From contig NZ_JBFTXJ020000003.1 in assembly GCF_041379945.2 (NCBI RefSeq), forward strand, positions 62,001 to 126,000: a stretch of 64,000 bases of DNA, given 5' to 3'. The stretch comes from Aneurinibacillus sp. REN35. Lineage in GTDB: Bacteria > Bacillota > Bacilli > Aneurinibacillales > Aneurinibacillaceae. Positions 24,813 through 31,558 of the stretch are shown piece by piece. The position numbers were made by a program, and so were the translations under genes. The notes below the pieces were generated by a model that saw only the letters and a list, made by a program, of their open reading frames with translations, was not told the origin of the DNA and ran no database searches. The stretch's first letter is position 1. Every line of letters begins with the position of its first letter.

Positions 24813-25826
24813 ATGGATGCATGGGAAAAGGCAAAGCGTAGTATGGAAGAAGAGGCTGTTAAGCTGGTAGCTTCGACGCTTCTGATTTTTGAGAAGTATC
24901 GAACATTGAATTTGCTGCATGACCGATTATGCCAGGAAGCGGTGCGGCGAGCGGAGGCTTGGATGGTCGCTCAGGGAGTTGGTATGCCTCCTGCACCGTA
25001 TTGCTGGTTTGAGTTGGGCAGTGGCGGACGTGGTGAGCGTACCATCGGGAACGATCAGGATCATGGGCTCGTCTATAGCGCTATAGATACCGTACAAGAG
25101 CCTTTCATGCATCACGACTATTTTCTGTTATTTGGCCGCCGCATCTCTTATGAACTGGAGCTGTCTGGCTATCCTTTATGTACAGGTAATGTCATAGCTT
25201 CAAACGAAAGATGGCGACATGACCTAGACGGATGGAAGAGAACAATTATGAATTGGATAGACGATCAGGGGCTTGATGCAATTCGCTACCTGCTCATTCT
25301 CTGTGATATGCGTGCAATCTATGGAGATCGCCTTTTGTATCATAAGCTGAAGAACTGGATGCAGCAGCAGTTATACGAAAATAAGGTGATCCAGCGCCGG
25401 TTTGCCGAGCACTCACTTGCACACAGCCTCCCGTTTGGCCCCTTTCGTACTCTTCATTATGAAAGATGGGGAGAGCATGCAGGAGAATACAATGTAAAGG
25501 AAGGCGGTTATTACCAATTGGTGAACACGATACGTATTCTCTCCATTATCCACAAGGTCGATGCGATAGAAACGAAAGAGAGGCTCGGCGGCTTGTATCG
25601 TGTAGGTATTTTTTCTGTCTCTGAGTATGAACGTTGGCTTGATGTACTTGGACATATTTTAGCGGTTAGGCTCGGACATCACGTCAGGCTTTATGCAGAG
25701 GGGATTGAGCCGCATAATTATGTGAATATAAAAATCTGGGGAAGAGCTCAGCTTATGGAGTGGAAAGAAATGCTGTATTTTCTTAAGAGCCAGCAGAAAT
25801 ACCTTGCTGGTAAGCTGTCACGTTAG
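24813..25826 (+). CDS. DUF294 putative nucleotidyltransferase
   Basis: 337 residues. Within the first 90 is a GlnD-like nucleotidyltransferase motif, ELGSGGRGERTIGNDQDHGLVY (GS...RxE...DQDxG, residues about 68-89). The acidic DQDHG is the expected metal site. A DUF294-type helical substrate region follows (about 150-330). Such proteins in Bacteria are of unknown target and usually pair with CBS or cyclic-nucleotide domains, which are absent here. A single gene, divergent from the PAP2 gene. Confidence 0.75.
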   Translation: MDAWEKAKRSMEEEAVKLVASTLLIFEKYRTLNLLHDRLCQEAVRRAEAWMVAQGVGMPPAPYCWFELGSGGRGERTIGNDQDHGLVYSAIDTVQEPFMHHDYFLLFGRRISYELELSGYPLCTGNVIASNERWRHDLDGWKRTIMNWIDDQGLDAIRYLLILCDMRAIYGDRLLYHKLKNWMQQQLYENKVIQRRFAEHSLAHSLPFGPFRTLHYERWGEHAGEYNVKEGGYYQLVNTIRILSIIHKVDAIETKERLGGLYRVGIFSVSEYERWLDVLGHILAVRLGHHVRLYAEGIEPHNYVNIKIWGRAQLMEWKEMLYFLKSQQKYLAGKLSR

Positions 25827-25830
25827 CAGC

Positions 25831-25872
25831 AAAAAAGCACGAGGCGTATATACAACAGCCTCGTGCTTTTTT
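25831..25872. terminator. Bidirectional intrinsic terminator
   Basis: A perfect AAAAAAGCACGAGGC / GCCTCGTGCTTTTTT stem between convergent genes. Confidence 0.95.
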
Positions 25873-25874
25873 AT

Positions 25875-26174
25875 CTATCTATGATAGGTCGCAAACGCGA
25901 TAATACCTTCGTCATCATCAAGTTCAAGCTCAAGACTGGCTGCAAACGGATCGCGGTTAAGCTCATGCTGAAGCCAGAAGCGAATCGCCTCGATCATGTT
26001 AGCTTGAATCAGCATTTGCGTACGGCCATTTTCCATAGCTGAAGCAGAAAATCCGTACTCTTCATCCCACATGAGTTCAATGTTGACATCCTGTGGGTTG
26101 AGCTGCTTTTTGTTTGCCACATAAAGGCATAGTGCATTTACGATATCTTGTTCAGAAAGTTTTAGTTTCTCCAT
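25875..26174 (-). CDS. DUF2653 (YxcD) family protein
   Basis: 99 residues, no membrane segment. The opening MEKLKLSEQDIVNALCLYVA and the NIELMWDEEYGFSA segment match the DUF2653/YxcD family of small Bacillus proteins. The function is unknown. The start lies inside the end of the upstream gene (13-base overlap), so translation is probably coupled to the signal-peptide protein at 26162. Confidence 0.7.
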   Translation of the reverse strand: MEKLKLSEQDIVNALCLYVANKKQLNPQDVNIELMWDEEYGFSASAMENGRTQMLIQANMIEAIRFWLQHELNRDPFAASLELELDDDEGIIAFATYHR

Positions 26175-26605
26175 ACGTTCGCTTCCTGTTCTTTCTTCTT
26201 CTTTTTATAAGAAACGTACAGTTTACGGATGACAACGATAGCCATAACGATGAATAACACGTTAATTAACAGACCAAGAATTGCACCAAATGAACCTAAG
26301 CTATTGATAAGTCCGCCAAGAAGAAGGCCTGCAATACCACCGAATAGAAGACCCTTCATCAAGCCGCCGCTTTTGCTTTTTGCAGGTGTGGCTGCATTTT
26401 TAGTCGGTGCGTTATTCTTAGCCGGGCTGTTTACATTAGAGTTTTGATTGGAAATATTAGAATTTTGATTGTTGCTTGGTTGGTAGTTTTTAGTACCGGA
26501 ATTATATGATTTCTTTCCTTTTGCATCTGCATGATCCACATTTACGAAAGTTCCTGCACTAAACACCAACGCCATAGACATAAACAGCATAATAATTTTT
26601 TTCAT
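26162..26605 (-). CDS. Secreted or membrane-anchored low-complexity protein (Tim44-like annotation class)
   Basis: 147 residues. A signal peptide (MKKIIMLFMSMALVFSAGTF...), then a 45-residue Asn/Ser/Lys/Gln-rich linker (NNQNSNISNQNSN), then two hydrophobic stretches (about 80-97 and 105-130) and a basic tail KKKKKEQE. Related Bacillus proteins are often annotated as Tim44-like preprotein translocase components, but no functional link is visible here. Start at 26605, with GAGAGGGG upstream, instead of the longer frame to 26650. Confidence 0.6.
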   Translation of the reverse strand: MKKIIMLFMSMALVFSAGTFVNVDHADAKGKKSYNSGTKNYQPSNNQNSNISNQNSNVNSPAKNNAPTKNAATPAKSKSGGLMKGLLFGGIAGLLLGGLINSLGSFGAILGLLINVLFIVMAIVVIRKLYVSYKKKKKEQEANVWRN

Positions 26606-26801
26606 TCTGCGAGTAAACCCCTCTCTGATAATCTTCGTACGTATATTCAATACGGATCGTTTCGATAAAAGTTACATATTTTTTTCGAAAAATATTCTTT
26701 TTTGTAAGGCTCTCTTGCTATTGTACATGTTTCATATCATTTCTGCACAATAAATTGCAATTTCCTTATGGTTTTCTTGGTAAAAACCGATAAATGATGT
26801 G

Positions 26802-26810
26802 TGGTATAGT
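26802..26810 (+). promoter_or_regulatory. Extended -10 promoter of the HAD gene
   Basis: TGGTATAGT matches the extended -10 (TGnTATAAT) pattern. It lies 68 bases before the ATG at 26878 and inside the longer potential frame, supporting the downstream start. Confidence 0.45.
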
Positions 26811-26877
26811 AAAAGATAAGAAAAAATGGTCGAATCGCGTCGATCATATGGAATATCGAATGGAAAGGATGCAACAT

Positions 26878-27687
26878 ATGGCATATAAATTAGCTGCAAT
26901 CGACATAGACGGTACATTATTAAATGATGATTATAAAATTACAGAAGCGAACAAGGAGGCGCTAAAGGCGGCAGAGGAAGAGGGTGTAAGCATCGTTCTT
27001 TGCTCAGGACGTGCTCCTCGCAGCGTAACTCCCCTGCTCGAAGAGATCGGAATTCATGGGTATTATATTTGTCATAATGGGGCTGTTACCTCGCACTCCA
27101 AAACAAAAGAAGTGCTTCATGAGGCGGGTTTTCTGATGGATTCAGTGAGAAATGCCCTGAATTACTGTCGGAAGGAAAATATTCATACTGATTTTTGTAC
27201 GGCATTCGATATGTATACCGAGAGTTTAGAGCGTGAGGATGTACGGACAATGTACGCTAAATATTTGGCGCAGCCAACCCTCCTCGCTGATGCGCTCAAT
27301 ATAGAGGACAAGCTGGTGAAATTCACGTTGTTCGGTACGAGAGAACAACTGGATAAGGCATATACCGATTTGGGATTGATGAATCTTCCGGTTCGAACGC
27401 TTCGCAGCGGTCCTTCTTATATTGATTTGATTGACCAGGCAACATCCAAAGGAGCGGCACTCAACAATTTAGCGCAGCATCTCAACATCTCACTAAATGA
27501 CACCATCGCGATTGGCAACTATTATAATGACTTAGACATGATTATGATGGCCGGAGTTGGTGTAGCGGTGGGGAATGCGCCGCAGGATGTGAAGGATAAG
27601 GCAAATCTTGTCGTAGCTTCTAACAATGAGAGCGGTGTGGCAGAAGCGCTGGAGCGTCTGGTGCTGATGAATAAGCAAGGTGTATAG
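26878..27687 (+). CDS. Cof-type HAD-IIB family phosphatase
   Basis: 269 residues. HAD motif I is seen as AIDIDGTLLN (about 6-15), motif II in VLCSGRAP, and motif III/IV in IAIGNYYNDLDMIMMAG with a later VAVGNAPQDVKDKA. This Cof layout is a large alpha/beta cap between motifs, and members dephosphorylate sugar phosphates or flavin-like metabolites. The ATG at 26878 is chosen because AAAGGATG is just upstream, and a promoter-like element lies inside the longer frame. It ends in a convergent terminator. Confidence 0.88.
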   Translation: MAYKLAAIDIDGTLLNDDYKITEANKEALKAAEEEGVSIVLCSGRAPRSVTPLLEEIGIHGYYICHNGAVTSHSKTKEVLHEAGFLMDSVRNALNYCRKENIHTDFCTAFDMYTESLEREDVRTMYAKYLAQPTLLADALNIEDKLVKFTLFGTREQLDKAYTDLGLMNLPVRTLRSGPSYIDLIDQATSKGAALNNLAQHLNISLNDTIAIGNYYNDLDMIMMAGVGVAVGNAPQDVKDKANLVVASNNESGVAEALERLVLMNKQGV

Positions 27688-27697
27688 TAAAGTTAAG

Positions 27698-27736
27698 AAG
27701 GCCCAGGTATACCTATCAGATAGGACCGGGGCCTTT
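27698..27736. terminator. Intrinsic terminator
   Basis: An AAGGCCCAGGT / ACCGGGGCCTTT stem with an internal CCTATC/GATAGG hairpin, between convergent genes. Confidence 0.8.
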
Positions 27737-27744
27737 GTGCGTCC

Positions 27745-28065
27745 TTACGCCTGTTCAACCGAATCGAGAATGGATAAGTGAGTGGCCATATATTGACTGT
27801 TTGTGTATAAGCGGAATCCTTGGTTTGGCACGTAGTCAAGCGTGAAGGCTTCCGGATACATAGTCAGAATGTCTTTGTCGAGGCAGTAGGTAATACCATC
27901 CTGTTCGAAACAATGAAACGAGGAGTCAGGTACTTCGCCTTTGACCAAAGAGAAGCGCATCATAAATCCGCAGCCCCCTTCTAAAATACCGAGAATGGAC
28001 AGCCGCCGCGGCGCTGTAAGTTGTGCTTTCGCCTCTTTATGTGCTGTAGATGTAATGTGCAGCAT
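27745..28065 (-). CDS. IscA/HesB-fold (Fe-S biosynthesis family) protein
   Basis: 106 residues. The ILEGGCGFMMRFSLV segment and the beta-rich order fit the IscA/HesB core. The two C-terminal cysteines used for cluster transfer in IscA are missing. There is only a Cys near residue 60 (EQDGITYCLDKD). It may therefore not carry clusters itself, as in other Bacillus YneR/YqkB-type members. It is divergent from folE. A second member of the same fold is at 59615. Confidence 0.6.
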   Translation of the reverse strand: MLHITSTAHKEAKAQLTAPRRLSILGILEGGCGFMMRFSLVKGEVPDSSFHCFEQDGITYCLDKDILTMYPEAFTLDYVPNQGFRLYTNSQYMATHLSILDSVEQA

Positions 28066-28226
28066 GATACGTCTCCTTTCTCTTTTTTTCTATTGTACCT
28101 GTTTCTATGGTGGAAGAGAACATTTTCAGCTTGCAATTCTTGGACGAATGCTATACGTTGTAGTATGAAGAACAGACGCTGGCACTGCTCAATCTGTTCT
28201 ATATATGATTCAAGGAGATGACCGCT

Positions 28227-28820
28227 ATGCGCGCAGAAGCAGTTAAGTCCAGTAAAACATGTACCGACCCGATCGAAAAACACTTTTATGATATTATTCA
28301 TCTTATCGGCGAAGACCCGGAACGCGAGGGATTACAGGAGACGCCGAAGCGCATCGCGAAGATGTACCGAGAGATTTTCAGCGGATTGGATGAGGACCCG
28401 GCTGAAGTATTGGGGAAGACATTCCCGGCAGAAGGCACCAACGACATCGTAATCGTACAAGATATTCCTTTTCACAGTGTATGTGAACACCATTTTGTTC
28501 CGTTTTTCGGGAAGGCGCATATCGGATACATTCCGAATGGGCGCATTGTCGGGCTAAGTAAATTTGCCCGTTTGGTTGAAATTTTATCACGACGTCCGCA
28601 AGTGCAGGAGCGCATTACCAATCAGATTGTCGATACACTTGAGAAAGTGATCCAACCGGTTGGCGTTATTGCTGTTGTGGAGGCTGAACACATGTGCATG
28701 AGCATGCGCGGAGTGAAGAAGCCTGGCAGCAAAACAAGAACAATTGCACGCCGCGGAATTTTTGATAAAGATAATGGTGTCCAGGAAGAACGCTTTTTCC
28801 GTTTGCTAGAGAAGCAATAG
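28227..28820 (+). CDS. folE: GTP cyclohydrolase I FolE
   Basis: 197 residues. Zinc and catalytic motifs are complete: VCEHHFVPFFGKAHIGYIP (Cys and two His near 85-100), GLSKFARLVEILSRRPQ, and VVEAEHMCMSMRGVKKPGS (His and Cys near 155). It makes 7,8-dihydroneopterin triphosphate from GTP, the first step of folate and tetrahydropterin biosynthesis. The in-frame ATG nine bases before is less likely, as AAGGAG is placed for 28227. No MtrB or folate operon genes are close. Confidence 0.93.
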   Translation: MRAEAVKSSKTCTDPIEKHFYDIIHLIGEDPEREGLQETPKRIAKMYREIFSGLDEDPAEVLGKTFPAEGTNDIVIVQDIPFHSVCEHHFVPFFGKAHIGYIPNGRIVGLSKFARLVEILSRRPQVQERITNQIVDTLEKVIQPVGVIAVVEAEHMCMSMRGVKKPGSKTRTIARRGIFDKDNGVQEERFFRLLEKQ

Positions 28821-28837
28821 ACTGGGGAAGAATAAGG

Positions 28838-28865
28838 AGAGACGAATACATTCGTCTCTTTTTTC
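28838..28865 (+). terminator. Intrinsic terminator after folE
   Basis: AGAGACGAA / TTCGTCTCT with a 4-base loop and six or more T. Confidence 0.9.
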
Positions 28866-28894
28866 TTTGCTGTGCGGTGGGAATAATGTATAAT
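28866..28894 (+). promoter_or_regulatory. purU promoter
   Basis: TTTGCT, a 17-base spacer, TATAAT, about 47 bases before the purU start. Confidence 0.6.
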
Positions 28895-28941
28895 AGGCAG
28901 AAAAATACATAGTATGTGAAAATTATGGAGGCTAGTAAGAG

Positions 28942-29835
28942 ATGGTTGCACAACAAGTGAAAACAATATTCGAAGAAAAATATCGGGACGTGGGTCGTAT
29001 GTTGATCGCATGTCCGGATAGGCCGGGAATCGTTTCAGCGGTTTCTAATTTTTTGTTTCAGAGCGGAGCAAATATTTTGCAATCCGATCAATATACACAG
29101 GACCCAGAAGGCGGCATGTTTTTCATGCGCATTGAGTTTTTTAAAGAAGGGCTTGAAGAAACAATCGGAGAATTGCGCCGGGCTTTTGCTTCAGTGGCGG
29201 ATTCATTTGAGATGAACTGGCGGATTACGCAAGCAAGCCGACCGAAGAAGATGGTGATTTTCGTATCTAAAGAAGACCATTGCTTGCGCGAATTGTTATG
29301 GAATTGGCAGGCTGGAGATCTGAACGCAGAGATTACAATGGTCATCAGCAACCATGAAGATTCACGGGAAATCGTAGAATCACTGGGTATTCCGTTCCAT
29401 CATCTTCCGGTTACAGCGGAGACGAAGCTGGAAGTAGAGCAGAGGCAGCGTGAATTGATGGAGGGAAATGTAGACTTTATCGTATTGGCGAGATATATGC
29501 AGATTTTGTCACCGTACTTAGTAGAACACTACCGCAATCGTGTGATAAATATTCACCATTCCTTCCTTCCGGCATTTATTGGGGGCAAACCGTACGATCA
29601 AGCATATAAGCGCGGTGTAAAAATTATCGGTGCTACAGCTCACTACGTTACGGAAGATCTGGATGCAGGCCCGATTATCGAACAGGATGTAAGTCGTGTG
29701 AGCCATCGCGATAATGCTGCCGAGTTAAAAAGAGAAGGCCGCCATATCGAGCGTATCGTGCTGGCCCGTGCTGTTAAATGGCATATTGAAGACCGTATTC
29801 TCGTTGATAAAAATAAAACGGTTGTATTCATGTAA
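28942..29835 (+). CDS. purU: Formyltetrahydrofolate deformylase PurU
   Basis: 297 residues. An N-terminal ACT-like domain (about 15-95, with RMLIACPDRPGIVSAVSNF) precedes the formyltransferase-like domain with FIVLARYMQILS (about 183), INIHHSFLPAFIGGKPYDQA and IIGATAHYVTEDLDAGPIIEQ. The HHSFLP and Asp residues form the active site. It hydrolyses 10-formyl-THF to THF and formate, keeping the one-carbon pool balanced. The neighbouring folE also belongs to folate metabolism, but the two have separate promoters and terminators. Confidence 0.93.
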   Translation: MVAQQVKTIFEEKYRDVGRMLIACPDRPGIVSAVSNFLFQSGANILQSDQYTQDPEGGMFFMRIEFFKEGLEETIGELRRAFASVADSFEMNWRITQASRPKKMVIFVSKEDHCLRELLWNWQAGDLNAEITMVISNHEDSREIVESLGIPFHHLPVTAETKLEVEQRQRELMEGNVDFIVLARYMQILSPYLVEHYRNRVINIHHSFLPAFIGGKPYDQAYKRGVKIIGATAHYVTEDLDAGPIIEQDVSRVSHRDNAAELKREGRHIERIVLARAVKWHIEDRILVDKNKTVVFM

Positions 29836-29860
29836 TTAGTGTAAGTAAGCAATCAAGATA

Positions 29861-29900
29861 AAAAGGCTTGCCCTGCGATCGCTTCGCGGGTAAGCCTTTT
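29861..29900. terminator. Bidirectional intrinsic terminator
   Basis: An AAAAGGCTTGCCC / GGGTAAGCCTTTT stem at the end of purU and of the leftward signalling operon. Confidence 0.9.
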
Positions 29901-29907
29901 GTGTTTC

Positions 29908-31551
29908 TTACTTCATTCTCACAAACAATCGATTCATCCGTGCCTTGAGTTCAATGGGGGAGAACGGCTTAACTACGTAATCGTCCACACCCGTATCAAG
30001 GGCCATTGCCACATCGTCTTCTCCGCTGCGCCCTGTCAGCATAATGATGGGGGTTTTCGCAAAGCGCGGCTGCTTGCGCAGAGCCTCGCAGATCTCAAGT
30101 CCGGTCATACCCGGCATAATCCCATCAAGAATAAACATATCTGGTGTCACATTGTCCACCAAGTCCAGCACTTCATGACCGTCATTTGCAAAATGCAATT
30201 CCCAACCTGTATCTTCTAATTGATGCTCAAGAATGGAGTGAACGATAAGGTCATCGTCGGCAATCAACACCTTCTTACGCATCGCTTCTTCTCCGGCAGC
30301 CTCGACTTCTGAGGCGAGGCATAGTCGGTTCCGGCCTTTAAATTTAGCCAAATAGAGTGCTTGATCGGCCTGTTGAATAAGTTTGGGAATATCATCTCCC
30401 TCTTTGCCAAGCTGAGCAATGCCGCCGCTAAATGTCTGGAAGATTCGTGCATCGTCACATTCGATCTCATGGCGTCCGAATTCTTCCCGCATCCGGTTTA
30501 GAATTGTTCGTGCTTGTTCTACATTGGTGTCGGGAAGGATAACAATGAATTCTTCTCCACCGTAGCGGGTAATGATATCTACCTCACGCAGTCTGGATTT
30601 CAAAAAACTAGCAAAGCTTTTAAGTACAGTATCACCGCATGGATGGCCGTACGTATCATTTACCCGTTTGAAATAATCAAGGTCCATAATCGCGAGCGAG
30701 ATATCGGATGGCTTTCGTGCATAAGAGACAAAGAGTTCTTGCAGCCGTTCGATGAGATAGCGGCGGTTATAGAGTCCAGTAAGCGCGTCCCGCATGGATA
30801 AGGAACGATAGGTTTCCACGCGGGAGATGAGGGTTTTAATCCGCAGCATCAATTCTTCAAACTGGAATGGTTTGGTTAAGTATTCGTCTGCACCTAGTTG
30901 GAACCCTTTATATTTGTCTTCGATATCAGATTTTGCGGTAAGGAATAGAACGGGTGTAAATTGTCGCTGTGTATCACTGCGGATACGACGCATGACATTG
31001 AATCCGTTCAATTCTGGCATCATGACATCGAGTATGATGCAATCAGGTTGTTTGTTTAGCATTTCATCAAGTCCTGTGCTTGCATCCGATAAGACCTCAA
31101 CATCAAAACCAGCCAGGGAAAGCACCTGATGAATGGAGGCGAGCAGCGCTTCATCATCGTCAATGATAAGGATGCGTTTTGGCTTTTCGTCTTCCTTATT
31201 AAACGCCTGCAGTTCTTGAATAATTCCTTCACTCACATAAGCGTGCTCTGTGGAACGCAACAGATCCATTGCCTCGCGGATGAGCGCATACATGGGTGAT
31301 ACCATATAATTAGGAAGTATATAGTCATCCGTATCCGTAAACATGGATAGCCCCGTCTCTGCGATATGGCTAAGCGAATGGTAGCCAAGTGTTCCGGCGG
31401 TTCCTTTAAGGCTGTGCAGAATCCGATAAATCTCCTGCCGCCATTTTTCATCCTTTGCAAGCCGCTCCGGTTGGGTGATCCTGGAGGTTACTTCACAAAG
31501 CTGTGCATAATACTTTTTGCGAAAAATTTGTTCGATCGTCTCTTTTCCCAT
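29908..31551 (-). CDS. Hpt-REC-GGDEF-REC signalling protein (diguanylate cyclase)
   Basis: 547 residues. An Hpt domain (HSLKGTAGTLG, His46), then REC1 (about 125-240, Asp175 in ILDVMMPELNG, KPF near 228), then a GGDEF domain (RYGGEEF at about 329-335, with the inhibitory RxxD site five residues before it, REVD), then REC2 (about 425-545, Asp476, ILDGIMPGMTG). The GGEEF and I-site look intact, so c-di-GMP synthesis is likely, with product feedback. It is the last gene of a three-gene run with a hybrid kinase and a single REC protein and is a plausible phosphorelay output. The ATG at 31551 lies eight bases after the kinase stop, with AGGAGCG. Confidence 0.88.
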   Translation of the reverse strand: MGKETIEQIFRKKYYAQLCEVTSRITQPERLAKDEKWRQEIYRILHSLKGTAGTLGYHSLSHIAETGLSMFTDTDDYILPNYMVSPMYALIREAMDLLRSTEHAYVSEGIIQELQAFNKEDEKPKRILIIDDDEALLASIHQVLSLAGFDVEVLSDASTGLDEMLNKQPDCIILDVMMPELNGFNVMRRIRSDTQRQFTPVLFLTAKSDIEDKYKGFQLGADEYLTKPFQFEELMLRIKTLISRVETYRSLSMRDALTGLYNRRYLIERLQELFVSYARKPSDISLAIMDLDYFKRVNDTYGHPCGDTVLKSFASFLKSRLREVDIITRYGGEEFIVILPDTNVEQARTILNRMREEFGRHEIECDDARIFQTFSGGIAQLGKEGDDIPKLIQQADQALYLAKFKGRNRLCLASEVEAAGEEAMRKKVLIADDDLIVHSILEHQLEDTGWELHFANDGHEVLDLVDNVTPDMFILDGIMPGMTGLEICEALRKQPRFAKTPIIMLTGRSGEDDVAMALDTGVDDYVVKPFSPIELKARMNRLFVRMK

Positions 31552-31558
31552 AGTTTTC

